Shown here one piece after another: positions 1-8,806 of a DNA stretch of 64,000 nt. The notes below the pieces were generated by a model. The model saw only the letters and a list, made by a program, of their open reading frames with translations. It did no database searches and was not told the DNA's origin. Made by a program: the position numbers and the translations under genes. The stretch comes from Collinsella tanakaei (lineage in GTDB: Bacteria > Actinomycetota > Coriobacteriia > Coriobacteriales > Coriobacteriaceae). The stretch spans positions 186,001 to 250,000 of the forward strand of contig NZ_JADYTL010000001.1 in assembly GCF_021531055.1 (NCBI RefSeq). The letters run 5' to 3'. Position 1 is the stretch's first letter. The number at the start of each line of letters is the position of its first letter.

Positions 1-467
1 AGTTCAAGAGCGCCGCAGCGGCGCTCGCCGCGCGCATGGAGTCCGAGTCGCGCATGCATCCGCGCGTCGCGGGACCGGACCCGGAGTTTTTGAACCTCAT
101 GCCCGATTACCTCGCCGGCATCACCCTGCGCGGGCTTGCTGTCATCTGTGCCGATCTGGCCGGGCGAAGAGAGACGTTCCTGCTCGAGGCGGAGCACGTG
201 GCGCCGCATCGCGTACCGTTGGAGCTCACCGTCGCCTCGGTCGATCGGCTCACCATGAACCGTCCCCATGTCACCTTCAAGGACCTGCTGGATGGCGACG
301 CCACGACCGAGCAGATCGTCGCGACGTTTCTCGCTGTGCTCGAACTCGCCAAGCGCGGAACCGTGTCCGTTTCGCAGGAGGAGAACTTCGGAACCATCAC
401 CATCGACCGCATCGAGGGAGCGCCCGCGTATCGTCCCGGCGACGCCCTCGCCATTGAGGAGGCCTGA
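1..467 (+). CDS. scpA: ScpA, segregation and condensation protein A (5' truncated by window edge)
   Basis: Kleisin subunit of the SMC-ScpA-ScpB complex that compacts and segregates the chromosome. Only the last ~154 residues are present; the frame is open to the left edge, with the first full codon at base 3. The C-terminal winged helix, which in the family docks on the SMC head, is recognisable from the segment LELAKRGTVSVSQEENF followed by a short beta strand. Its stop lies 2 nt before scpB, the usual arrangement, and the scpB ribosome site (gaggagg) sits inside its last codons. The N-terminal half, which binds the SMC neck, is outside the window. Confidence 0.93.
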   Translation, partial: FKSAAAALAARMESESRMHPRVAGPDPEFLNLMPDYLAGITLRGLAVICADLAGRRETFLLEAEHVAPHRVPLELTVASVDRLTMNRPHVTFKDLLDGDATTEQIVATFLAVLELAKRGTVSVSQEENFGTITIDRIEGAPAYRPGDALAIEEA

Positions 468-469
468 TC

Positions 470-1177
470 ATGAACGACCTCGAGACGCTCGATCAATCGT
501 CGATCAAAGGCGCGCTGGAAGCGCTGCTGCTCGTTTCAAGCGATCCGGTGAGCGCATCCGCCCTGGCCGGCGCGCTCGATATCGCTCCCGGTGAGGCCGC
601 CTCGCTTTTGGCTGAGCTCAAGGTGGAATACGAAGAGGCAAACCGCGGGTTCCAGCTGCGCGAGGTCGCCGGTGGTTGGCGCCTGTTCACCCATCCCGCG
701 TACCACGACCAGGTCGAGGCGTTCGTCCTTTCGTGGGATACGCAGCGACTTTCGCAGGCTTCGCTCGAGACCCTCGCGGTTATCGCCTATCATCAGCCCG
801 TTACCCGCGATACCGTCAAAGGCGTGCGCGGCGTCAACTCCGACGGCGTCATCTCGTCGCTTGTCGACAAGGGCCTCGTCCGCGAGGTCGGCCGCGACCC
901 CAATCGCGGCCAAGCCATCCTCTACGGCACGACCAATGCCTTCCTTGAGAAGTTCGGCCTGCGCAGCGTTCGCGACCTGCCTGATCTCGAGCAGTTCGCG
1001 CCTGACGAGCAGACGCGTTCCTATATCCGGGAGCGCCTTTCCGGTCGCTCGATCCAATCCACCCTCGAGGAGACCGATGCCGAGCTCGAGGAGGAGCGTG
1101 AGCTGATCGACGATACCGACGATGACGACCTCGTCCTTATCGGCAATGTGACGGATGATGACTTCGATGAGCGATAG
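470..1177 (+). CDS. scpB: ScpB, segregation and condensation protein B
   Basis: Partner of ScpA in the SMC condensin-like complex; a dimer of two tandem winged-helix domains. The 235-residue product shows the family core (roughly residues 8-165) with the typical stretches ETLAVIAYHQPVTRD and GVNSDGVISSLVDKGLV. The C-terminal ~60 residues are strongly acidic (runs of E and D) and probably unstructured. The ATG at 470 is 2 nt after the scpA stop and has a GAGGAGG site. The 3' end overlaps the next gene by about 11 nt, so the two are probably translationally coupled. Confidence 0.95.
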   Translation: MNDLETLDQSSIKGALEALLLVSSDPVSASALAGALDIAPGEAASLLAELKVEYEEANRGFQLREVAGGWRLFTHPAYHDQVEAFVLSWDTQRLSQASLETLAVIAYHQPVTRDTVKGVRGVNSDGVISSLVDKGLVREVGRDPNRGQAILYGTTNAFLEKFGLRSVRDLPDLEQFAPDEQTRSYIRERLSGRSIQSTLEETDAELEEERELIDDTDDDDLVLIGNVTDDDFDER

Positions 1178-2033
1178 AAACGGCATGCCGCCACAAGATC
1201 CGGCGACCGGGGAGCTTATCGTGCCGATGCGCCTGCAGCGCTTTCTCGCCCGTGCCGGCGTCGCCAGCCGCCGTGGCTCGGAAGACCTGATGACTGCGGG
1301 GCGCGTCAGCGTGAACGGCATCGTGGTCACGGAGCTGGGAAGCAAGGTCGACCCCGCCCGTGACGAGGTCCGTGTTGACGGGCGTTTGATATCCCGTAGC
1401 CAGCAGCCGGCCTATCTGATGCTGTATAAACCCGAGGGCTACTTGACGACGATGAAAGATCCCCAAGGACGTCGATGCGTATCCGAGCTCGTGCCCACGA
1501 CGCGCTATCCCGGTCTGTTCCCGGTTGGACGTCTCGACAAGGACACCACGGGGCTCTTGCTCTTCACGACCGACGGCGATCTGGGACAAAAGCTCCTGCA
1601 CCCCTCGCGTCACGTCGTCAAAACCTATATCGCGGCCGTAGATGGCCGGATGCACGACCATGAGCTCGAGCCGCTTCGCCATGGCATCGTCTTGGACGAC
1701 GGGCCTTGCAAGCCCGCGCAGGCACGCGTGCTCGATGACGATACGCCGGATCTTCCCTATGGATTCCCGAGAGGGGAGCGGGGCACCTCGCTTGTCGAGA
1801 TCAAGATCAGCGAGGGGCGCAAACATCAGGTGAAGCGCATGCTCGGCTCCATCCATCATCCGGTGCTACGACTCCACCGCACGAGCTTCGGTCCGCTGCA
1901 TCTTGACGGAATCGAGCCGGGCAGCTGGCGTGCACTGACGCCCGCGGAAATTGCGGAACTGAGACGCACAATCGACCGATCCGAGGGTAAGACCTCGGAA
2001 CCATCGCGACATCACGGAAAGGATCGCGCATGA
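1167..2033 (+). CDS. rluB: RluB/RsuA-family 23S rRNA pseudouridine synthase
   Basis: Converts a specific uridine of 23S rRNA (helix 89 in the RluB family) to pseudouridine. It has an N-terminal S4 RNA-binding domain (MRLQRFLARAGVASRR) and a catalytic domain with GRLDKDTTGLLLFTTDG, where the Asp is the family's catalytic residue, then HQVKRML near the end. It follows scpB directly, as in many Gram-positive genomes. The start is uncertain: ATGs at 1155, 1158 and 1167 all overlap scpB, and I chose 1167 as the least overlapping plausible start. The ~20-residue C-terminal tail is polar and unconserved. Confidence 0.92.
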   Translation: MSDRNGMPPQDPATGELIVPMRLQRFLARAGVASRRGSEDLMTAGRVSVNGIVVTELGSKVDPARDEVRVDGRLISRSQQPAYLMLYKPEGYLTTMKDPQGRRCVSELVPTTRYPGLFPVGRLDKDTTGLLLFTTDGDLGQKLLHPSRHVVKTYIAAVDGRMHDHELEPLRHGIVLDDGPCKPAQARVLDDDTPDLPYGFPRGERGTSLVEIKISEGRKHQVKRMLGSIHHPVLRLHRTSFGPLHLDGIEPGSWRALTPAEIAELRRTIDRSEGKTSEPSRHHGKDRA

Positions 2034-2707
2034 TCATAGCAATCGATGGGCCCGCTGGGTCGGGCAAGTCGACCATCGCAGACGTTCTGGCGAAGCGCTT
2101 CGGCTTCATCAAGCTGGACACCGGGGCGATGTACCGCACCGTCGCCTTCGTCTGCGCCGATGAAGGTGTCGATCTCGATGACGCCGATGCCGTCATCGGC
2201 GTCGCCAACAGGCTGTCGATCACGTTCGACACGTCGACCGAACCCGCCCGTGTCTTTGCCGACGGGCGGGACGTGACGGTCGAGATCCGCACGCCGGAAA
2301 CCGACCGTATCGTATCCAAGGTATCTGCTTACCCGGGTGTTCGCCAGGCGCTCCTTTCCTGTCAGCGGGATTTTGCCGACAGCCGCGACATCGTCGCCGA
2401 GGGCCGCGATATCGGCACCGTCGTCTTCCCGCATGCCGACGTCAAGGTGTTCCTCACCGCCGATCCCCGTGAGCGGGCCCGCCGTCGCGTGTTGCAGCGC
2501 CACCCCGATGCCGACGAGCGCGATCCCAAGATCGCGCAGGAAGTCGAGCAGACGCTCGTCGACCTCGAACGACGCGATGCACTCGACGCAAGTCGCCAGG
2601 CTGCTCCGCTCAAACCGGCACAGGATGCCGTCCATATCGATTCGACCGCATCGACGATCGACGATATCGTCGATCGCATCTCCAAGCTTGCCCACGTCAG
2701 GAGATAG
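2030..2707 (+). CDS. cmk: Cytidylate kinase
   Basis: Phosphorylates CMP and dCMP with ATP in pyrimidine nucleotide synthesis and salvage. The 225-residue protein begins with the P-loop GPAGSGKST and continues with the CMP-binding LDTGAMYR segment and GRDIGTVVFP. Length is normal for the bacterial type. The start ATG overlaps the rluB stop (ATGA), a coupled arrangement. It leads into plsC and ispH, an order (cmk-plsC-ispH) also known in Firmicutes. Confidence 0.96.
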   Translation: MIIAIDGPAGSGKSTIADVLAKRFGFIKLDTGAMYRTVAFVCADEGVDLDDADAVIGVANRLSITFDTSTEPARVFADGRDVTVEIRTPETDRIVSKVSAYPGVRQALLSCQRDFADSRDIVAEGRDIGTVVFPHADVKVFLTADPRERARRRVLQRHPDADERDPKIAQEVEQTLVDLERRDALDASRQAAPLKPAQDAVHIDSTASTIDDIVDRISKLAHVRR

Positions 2708-2709
2708 CC

Positions 2710-3438
2710 ATGAAGTTCTTCACCTCGACCGCAGACGACTATTACGATAACGGGATGCGCTCCTATCCGACCGCCGTTCGCATCGGATACGCCATTGTGC
2801 TCGGTATCCTGTACGCGTTCTGTAAGATCATGTGGCGTTGCAGCATGGAGCATATCGAACGCATCGTGGATCGTGACGGCTCGACCGGCGTGATCATCAT
2901 CTCGAACCACACCTCCATGGCCGAGGTCGTCGCCATCGTCACGGCGCTGTGGCGTCGTGGACGTCTCGTCCGACCGATTTTCAAGTCGGAGTTCAACGAT
3001 TCCGGCATCGTCCGCTGGTTTTTCGCGCGCGTCGGCGGCATCCCCGTCGACCGTGGTACCGCCGATATGAAGTCGCTCCGCCGTGCCAGTCATGCGCTCG
3101 CGCGCGGCGAGGATATCCTCGTGTTTCCCGAGGGCACCCGAATCCGCACCGACGACCAGCCCGTCGAGGTCCACGGCGGTTTCGCCATCATAGCGCAGAT
3201 GGCCAAGGTTCCCGTCGTTCCCATGGCCGTCTGCGGGTTCCGGGACATCACGCCGCTCGGCCATCATCTGATGCGTCCCGTGAAGTGCTGGATGCGTCTT
3301 GGGAACGAGCTCTCGCTCGACGACGCCCCGTCGGAACTCAAGCGGCGCGAGCGCACCAAGTGGCTCGAGGACGAGGCGTTGCGTCAGATGTACGGGATTC
3401 GAGATGAGATGCGCGAAGAGCATCCGGGGAGGCGCTGA
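2710..3438 (+). CDS. plsC: 1-acylglycerol-3-phosphate acyltransferase (PlsC family)
   Basis: Transfers an acyl chain to lysophosphatidic acid to make phosphatidic acid at the inner face of the membrane. Family blocks visible: SNHTSMAE (block I), GGIPVDRG (II), VFPEGTR (III) and VPVVPMAV (IV). Block I normally reads HX4D; here the acidic residue is Glu (HTSMAE, HX4E), an unusual substitution in the catalytic motif. A hydrophobic segment at residues ~20-45 may anchor it. It starts 2 nt after cmk and ends just before ispH. With PlsY and GpsA later in the same run it completes the route from glycerol-3-phosphate to phosphatidic acid. Confidence 0.88.
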   Translation: MKFFTSTADDYYDNGMRSYPTAVRIGYAIVLGILYAFCKIMWRCSMEHIERIVDRDGSTGVIIISNHTSMAEVVAIVTALWRRGRLVRPIFKSEFNDSGIVRWFFARVGGIPVDRGTADMKSLRRASHALARGEDILVFPEGTRIRTDDQPVEVHGGFAIIAQMAKVPVVPMAVCGFRDITPLGHHLMRPVKCWMRLGNELSLDDAPSELKRRERTKWLEDEALRQMYGIRDEMREEHPGRR

Positions 3439-3439
3439 T

Positions 3440-4297
3440 ATGGCCCGACCCTCTATCGAAGTGGCGGCACACGCCGGCGTGTGCTACGGCGTGGAACGAG
3501 CGCTCGACCTCGCCTACGGTGCCGCACAGTCAGCTCCGAAGCCCGTGCGCACGCTCGGTCCGCTCATCCATAATCCGATCGTCGTCGACGAGCTCGCGGA
3601 AGGCGGGATCGCTCCGGTCGATGAACTCGATGGCGCAACCTCGGGTTCGGTCATCATACGCGCCCACGGTGTCGTGCCCTCCGTCATCGACGATGCGAAG
3701 CGACGGGGGCTGCACGTGATCGATGCCACGTGCCCGTATGTCAAGCGCGTCCATAGGGCCGCCGAAAAGCTGGTACGGGAAGGCTATCAACTCATCGTGG
3801 TCGGCGAATCCGGTCATCCTGAGGTTGAGGGCATCATGGGGCATGCCGACGATACCGCCGTCACGGTCTCATGCGTCGACGACCTTGCTTCCGTCGAGCT
3901 GCAGCGTCGCGTGGGCGTCGTCGTGCAGACCACGCAGACGGTGGCGACCCTCACCGATATCGTCGATGAGTTGCTCATTCGCTCCGATGAGGTGCGCGTC
4001 ATCAACACCATCTGCAGCGCGACGCAGGAACGCCAGGAAGCGGCGAGCGACCTTGCGGCGCGCGTCGATGTCATGGTCGTGATCGGCGGCAAGAATTCAG
4101 GCAACACGCGCCGTCTCGTCGAGATCTGCCGTGAGCGCTGCGATCGTACGTATCACATCGAAGATGCGGCGGAGCTCTCGCCGACGATGTTCTCCGGCGC
4201 GATGCACATCGGTGTCACCGCTGGCGCGTCCACACCGGCAAGCCATATCCAGCGCGCTGTCCTCGCGATCGACTCGCTGACGGGAGCCTGTGCATGA
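3440..4297 (+). CDS. ispH: 4-hydroxy-3-methylbut-2-enyl diphosphate reductase
   Basis: Last enzyme of the MEP isoprenoid pathway: a [4Fe-4S] enzyme that reduces HMBPP to IPP and DMAPP. The three cluster cysteines are recognisable in AGVCYGVERAL, VIDATCPYVKRVH and NTICSATQERQ; GPLIHNP and GGKNSGNTRRL are also family signatures. The frame extends further upstream into plsC, but the ATG at 3440 (MARPSIEVAAHAG) matches the family start and follows a GGGGAGG site. The stop overlaps the next start (ATGA). Length, 285 residues, is normal. Confidence 0.96.
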   Translation: MARPSIEVAAHAGVCYGVERALDLAYGAAQSAPKPVRTLGPLIHNPIVVDELAEGGIAPVDELDGATSGSVIIRAHGVVPSVIDDAKRRGLHVIDATCPYVKRVHRAAEKLVREGYQLIVVGESGHPEVEGIMGHADDTAVTVSCVDDLASVELQRRVGVVVQTTQTVATLTDIVDELLIRSDEVRVINTICSATQERQEAASDLAARVDVMVVIGGKNSGNTRRLVEICRERCDRTYHIEDAAELSPTMFSGAMHIGVTAGASTPASHIQRAVLAIDSLTGACA

Positions 4298-5703
4298 CCG
4301 GAGAACGGACACCGACCGTGACGCCGTATGCCAAGGCGAATGCCGACTACGCCCCGCTTTCGCATCCTGATGCGACCGGGGCGCTCGTCACCGCCGTCCA
4401 GCCCGATTCCCCCGCCTACGATGTCGGAATCGAGGTGGGCATGCGCGTCGTCAGCGTGAACGGGAAACCCCTCGACGACATGATCACCTGGTTGTGGGAA
4501 ACCGATGACGACATGGTCGATCTCGAGGTGTACGATCCTCGCGATGAGACGGTCAGTCCGTGCACCCTTGAGCGGCTGGAAGGGGAGAGCTGGGGCATCG
4601 AGTTCGACGGCGCGATTTTCGACGGCATGCGTACGTGCGTGAACGCCTGCGTGTTCTGCTTTATGACCATGCTGCCCAAGGGAAGCCGCGATTCGCTTTC
4701 GATCCGGGACGATGACTATCGACTCTCGTTTTTACAGGGAAACTTCGTCACGCTCACCAACATGACCGATGAGGATGTCGAACGCGTCATCGCATGCGGG
4801 CTTTCCCCCATGAACGTCTCGCTGCATGCCATCACGCCCGATGCACGCCGACGCATCATGGGTAAAAACGCCGCACGTGGTATCGAGGTGCTCGAGCGGC
4901 TCATGCACGCGGGTATCGAGATCCACGCGCAGATCGTCCTATGCCCCGGTATCAACGACGGCGAGGAGCTCGATCGAACACTCGCGTACTGCGAGGAGCA
5001 TGAGCAGATCACGAGCCTCGGCATCGTCCCGCTCGGATTCACCAAGCACCAGAATCGATTCAGTACATCCTATTCGGACGATCCTGAAGCCGCACGTGCC
5101 GTCATCGAGCATGTCCTGCCGTACCAGGAGCGTGCATTCGCCCGCTTCGGCCGCCATACGTTCCAGATGTCCGACGAGTTCTATCTGGACGCGCATATGG
5201 AGGTGCCCGGCGCGTCGTGGTACGACGGGTACCCCCAGTACTATGACGGAATCGGGATGATCCGCAGCTATCTGGACGATACTCGCAACGCCGTCCGCAC
5301 CCGTGCGGACGCGCTCGCCCGTATCGCAGGGCGCTTGGCCGAAACCGGACGTACGCTCCGCGTCGTATCGGGAACCTCGGCCGCGGACACGGTTCGCGGC
5401 TTCATCGAGCATGAGGCGCTCGGCGGGCGCGTCATACCTATCGAGAACCGCTATTTCGGCGGTAACGTCGATGTGACCGGACTTCTATGCGGCTGCGATT
5501 TGCTCGACCAGATCGATCGAGACCTCACCGACGTTGTACTGATTCTGCCAAGCGTCATGTTCAACACAGACGGCGTGACCCTTGACGGGTATCATGGTAA
5601 AAACCTGCAAGATGAGTTCGAGCGCCGCGGAGCGAAGGTCATCATCGCCTCCACGATGCCGTTCGAGTTCATCGACGCCCTCGAAGATGCGCTCGAACCG
5701 TAA
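4294..5703 (+). CDS. DUF512 protein: PDZ domain plus radical SAM domain
   Basis: A member of the DUF512 family, whose function is not established. Residues ~28-80 form a PDZ-like domain (AVQPDSPAYDVGIEVGM). A radical SAM Cys motif follows at C115-X3-C119-X2-C122, then the DUF512 region in the C-terminal half (NRYFGGNVDVTGLL is typical). The three cysteines should bind a [4Fe-4S] cluster and S-adenosylmethionine. The gene is coupled to ispH (ATGA overlap) and sits 31 nt before der, a pairing also seen in Clostridia. No substrate can be named from the sequence. Confidence 0.9.
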   Translation: MTGERTPTVTPYAKANADYAPLSHPDATGALVTAVQPDSPAYDVGIEVGMRVVSVNGKPLDDMITWLWETDDDMVDLEVYDPRDETVSPCTLERLEGESWGIEFDGAIFDGMRTCVNACVFCFMTMLPKGSRDSLSIRDDDYRLSFLQGNFVTLTNMTDEDVERVIACGLSPMNVSLHAITPDARRRIMGKNAARGIEVLERLMHAGIEIHAQIVLCPGINDGEELDRTLAYCEEHEQITSLGIVPLGFTKHQNRFSTSYSDDPEAARAVIEHVLPYQERAFARFGRHTFQMSDEFYLDAHMEVPGASWYDGYPQYYDGIGMIRSYLDDTRNAVRTRADALARIAGRLAETGRTLRVVSGTSAADTVRGFIEHEALGGRVIPIENRYFGGNVDVTGLLCGCDLLDQIDRDLTDVVLILPSVMFNTDGVTLDGYHGKNLQDEFERRGAKVIIASTMPFEFIDALEDALEP

Positions 5704-5734
5704 GGTACGAGCCGAAACTCAAGGAGTCGTGCGT

Positions 5735-7081
5735 ATGAAGCCCATCGTCGCCGTCGTCGGTCGCCCGAATGTCGGAAAATCGACGCTCGTGAACAGAATT
5801 GCCCAGACCTCCGAAGCGATCGTGCATGAAAGCCGCGGCGTGACCCGCGACCGCTCCTACTACGACGCCGAATGGAACGGGCGTGAGTTCACCCTTGTCG
5901 ATACCGGCGGTATCGAACCGCTCAAGAGCGAGGACGTCTTCTCCGCACCCATTCGCGACCAGGCGCTCGCGGCAGCCGAGGAGGCGTGCGCGATCCTGTT
6001 CGTCGTCGATGGCACGACCGGGATCACGGAGGAGGACGAGTCCGTCGCGCGCATGCTCAAGCGCATCAAGAAGCCCGTCTTCCTACTTGTCAACAAGCTC
6101 GACAATCCGGCTCGCGAAAACGACAATCTCTGGGAGTTCTATTCGCTCGGCGTCGGAGATCCGCTTCCCATCTCCGCGCTGCATGGCCATGGGACGGGCG
6201 ACCTGCTCGACGAGATCGTCGCACTCTTCCCCGACGAGTACGAGCTGCCCGATCTCGATATCGACGACGGAATGCTCTCCGTCGCCATCATCGGACGCCC
6301 GAACGCCGGCAAGTCCTCGCTGTTCAACAAGATGATCGGCTCCCAGCGCTCCATCGTGTCCGACGTCGCCGGAACGACGCGCGACGCCATCGACACCGTC
6401 GTCGAGCGTAACGGGCGTCTGTACCGCATGGTCGACACGGCGGGTATCCGCAAGAAGAGCACGGTGTACGAGAACATCGAGTACTACTCCATGGTCCGCG
6501 GCCTGCGCGCCATCGACCGCGCCGACGTCGCCCTACTCGTCATCGATTCCTCGACGGGCATGACCGAGCAGGACCAAAAGGTCGCCAACATCGCCATCGA
6601 GCGCGGTTGCGCGCTGGTCATCCTGCTTAACAAGTGGGATCTGCTCACCGATGACAACGCGCGACAGCATGTCATGGAGTCGGTCGACCGTCGCCTGACG
6701 CTCGCCCCTTGGGCGAGCGTCCTTCGCATCTCGGCGCTCACCGGCCGTTCCGTCGAGAAGATCTGGGCCTTGGCGGATGCCGCCGCCGCGGCGCGGTCGG
6801 CACGTGTTTCCACCTCGGCACTCAACCGTCTCCTCACCGAGATGCGCGAGTTCGGCCATACGGTCGTCGACGGCAAGCGCCGCCTGCGCATGCACTATGC
6901 GACCCAAACCGGTACGGAGCCTCCGACCTTCACGTTCTTCGTCAACCATACCGACCTGGTGAGCGATTCGTATCGTCGCTATATCGAGAATCGGATGCGC
7001 GATGCCTTCGGATTCGCCGGTACGCCGATCAGGCTGCGTTTCCGTAAAAAGGATACGCGTGATACGAAGGGGGAGAAGTAA
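5735..7081 (+). CDS. der: Ribosome biogenesis GTPase Der (EngA)
   Basis: Double GTPase needed for maturation of the 50S subunit. The first G domain begins with GRPNVGKST near residue 9, the second with GRPNAGKSS near residue 190, and a C-terminal KH-like domain ends the protein (448 residues, normal). DTGG and DTAG G3 motifs are present. I placed the start at ATG 5735 because AAGGAG at 5721-5726 lies 8 nt upstream; the frame is open further upstream into the previous gene. Its stop codon overlaps the plsY start. Confidence 0.96.
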   Translation: MKPIVAVVGRPNVGKSTLVNRIAQTSEAIVHESRGVTRDRSYYDAEWNGREFTLVDTGGIEPLKSEDVFSAPIRDQALAAAEEACAILFVVDGTTGITEEDESVARMLKRIKKPVFLLVNKLDNPARENDNLWEFYSLGVGDPLPISALHGHGTGDLLDEIVALFPDEYELPDLDIDDGMLSVAIIGRPNAGKSSLFNKMIGSQRSIVSDVAGTTRDAIDTVVERNGRLYRMVDTAGIRKKSTVYENIEYYSMVRGLRAIDRADVALLVIDSSTGMTEQDQKVANIAIERGCALVILLNKWDLLTDDNARQHVMESVDRRLTLAPWASVLRISALTGRSVEKIWALADAAAAARSARVSTSALNRLLTEMREFGHTVVDGKRRLRMHYATQTGTEPPTFTFFVNHTDLVSDSYRRYIENRMRDAFGFAGTPIRLRFRKKDTRDTKGEK

Positions 7082-7788
7082 TGGACGCAGTCGTCGTCTC
7101 CATTCCCACTTCCGCCACGGTCGCTCTGGTCGCCTGTATCATCGGCTCCTATTTGATCTGCGGCATCCCCTTCGGGTTGATCCTCGGCCGCATCATGGGA
7201 CATGTCGACATCCGTAAATCCGGATCCGGCAACATCGGCACCACGAACGCCCTGCGCGTCGCCGGTCCCAAAGTCGCGGCGGCCACGCTGCTGTTCGACG
7301 TTCTCAAAGGCGTCATCTGCATCAACATTTCCCGCTTCGTCATCGCCGCCGTCGGATGGGGCGCTCCCCGGGGCTTCGAGGCCGGCTCCGGCGAGGATTG
7401 GGTTATCGCGTTGGTCGCCCTGGCCTGCCTGTACGGCCACATCTTCTCGCCGTACCTCAAGTTCCACGGCGGCAAGGGCATCGCGACCGGCGTCGGCATC
7501 CTCTTCGGATACTTTTGGCCGCTCGCGTTGATCCATCTCGCCATCTTCATCGTGCTCGTCGCCATCACCAAGTACGTCTCGGTCGGGTCGATCGCCACGG
7601 CCGCCGTCGTCCCCTTGACGATGTATATCGCGTTTCCGCAGATGAGCCCTGTCGCGCTTGCCATCTGGGCGCTTTTGGGATGGACGGTCGTGTGGGCGCA
7701 CCGCGGCAATATGAAAAAGCTTGCCGCCGGCAACGAGAACAAGCTTTCGTTTTCCAAGCGTGCCGATACTGAGGGTGATGCATCATGA
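7081..7788 (+). CDS. plsY: Glycerol-3-phosphate acyltransferase PlsY
   Basis: Integral membrane enzyme that acylates glycerol-3-phosphate with acyl-phosphate, the first step of phospholipid synthesis in most bacteria. The conserved loops are GSGNIGTTNALR and FHGGKGIATGVG, set among about six hydrophobic segments. The ATG overlaps the last base of der, and the end overlaps gpsA by 4 nt. At 235 residues it is slightly longer than the typical ~200, because of a loop near residues 85-100 and a polar tail. Confidence 0.95.
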   Translation: MDAVVVSIPTSATVALVACIIGSYLICGIPFGLILGRIMGHVDIRKSGSGNIGTTNALRVAGPKVAAATLLFDVLKGVICINISRFVIAAVGWGAPRGFEAGSGEDWVIALVALACLYGHIFSPYLKFHGGKGIATGVGILFGYFWPLALIHLAIFIVLVAITKYVSVGSIATAAVVPLTMYIAFPQMSPVALAIWALLGWTVVWAHRGNMKKLAAGNENKLSFSKRADTEGDAS

Positions 7789-8792
7789 AGATCACGGTGA
7801 TCGGATCCGGTTCGTGGGGTACGGCGATCGCCGGCCAGGCGGCCGCCCATGCGGACGAGGTCTGCGTCTGGTCTTTTGGCGGTGAGTGCGTCGCGTGCAT
7901 CAACGAGGACCATCGCAATCCCGTCTATCTAGGTGACTACATCCTGCCCGACAACGTGCGCGCGACCGCTTCGTATGAAGAGGCCATGGATCATACCGAC
8001 GGCATCATCCTCGCGGTTCCCTCGCCGTTCTTGCGCTCCGTGCTCACCGGTGCGGCCCCCCATATCGATCCCGACACCCCTGTCCTCACCCTCACGAAGG
8101 GCATCGAGGAGGGGACCGGCTACCTCATGAGCGATCTGGTTGCCGACTGCATCGGCAATCCGTCCCGCATCGCGGTGCTCGCCGGCCCCAACCATGCCGA
8201 GGAAGTCTGCCGTGGAGGTCTTTCGGCGGCGGTCATCGCATGTGAAACGACGGATGTCGCCGAGTTCTTCAAATCCCTGCTGTTGTCCGATCACTTCAGG
8301 ATCTACATCGGCTCCGATCTGATCGGCGTCGAGATGTGCAGCGCCGTCAAGAACATCATCGCGATCGTATGCGGATATCTGGCGGGTATGGGCTACGGCG
8401 ACAACACGCTCGCGCTCGTCATGACGCGCGGTCTCGCGGAGATCAGCCGTCTCGTCCACGCTCGCGGCGGCTCCGCCATCACATGCATGGGTCTCGCCGG
8501 CATGGGCGACCTCGTCGTGACGTGCACGTCGCGGCACTCGCGCAACCGCACGTTCGGCGAGTCGCTCGCCCACGGCGGCACGCTCGAGGAATACCAGCAG
8601 CGCACGCGCATGGTCGTCGAAGGCGCGGCTGCCGCGAAGAGCGTCGCGGAGCTCGCACGTCGACTCGGCGTGGATGCGCCGATCACCTTCGCGCTCGAGG
8701 CCGTCCTGTGGCGCGGCGTCTCCAAGGAGACCGTGTTCAACGAGCTCATCGAGCGATTCCCGACCGAAGAATTCTATGGAATGGACGATTAA
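7785..8792 (+). CDS. gpsA: Glycerol-3-phosphate dehydrogenase [NAD(P)+]
   Basis: Makes sn-glycerol-3-phosphate from dihydroxyacetone phosphate, supplying PlsY, which is encoded just upstream. The N-terminal Rossmann motif is VIGSGSWGTAIA, and the catalytic Lys region is SAVKNIIAIVCGYLAG. LAGPNHAEE and GLAGMGDLVVTCTS are family signatures. Length (335) is normal. ATGA overlap with plsY indicates coupling. Confidence 0.96.
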   Translation: MKITVIGSGSWGTAIAGQAAAHADEVCVWSFGGECVACINEDHRNPVYLGDYILPDNVRATASYEEAMDHTDGIILAVPSPFLRSVLTGAAPHIDPDTPVLTLTKGIEEGTGYLMSDLVADCIGNPSRIAVLAGPNHAEEVCRGGLSAAVIACETTDVAEFFKSLLLSDHFRIYIGSDLIGVEMCSAVKNIIAIVCGYLAGMGYGDNTLALVMTRGLAEISRLVHARGGSAITCMGLAGMGDLVVTCTSRHSRNRTFGESLAHGGTLEEYQQRTRMVVEGAAAAKSVAELARRLGVDAPITFALEAVLWRGVSKETVFNELIERFPTEEFYGMDD

Positions 8793-8806
8793 GGAAGGCG
8801 GCAACG

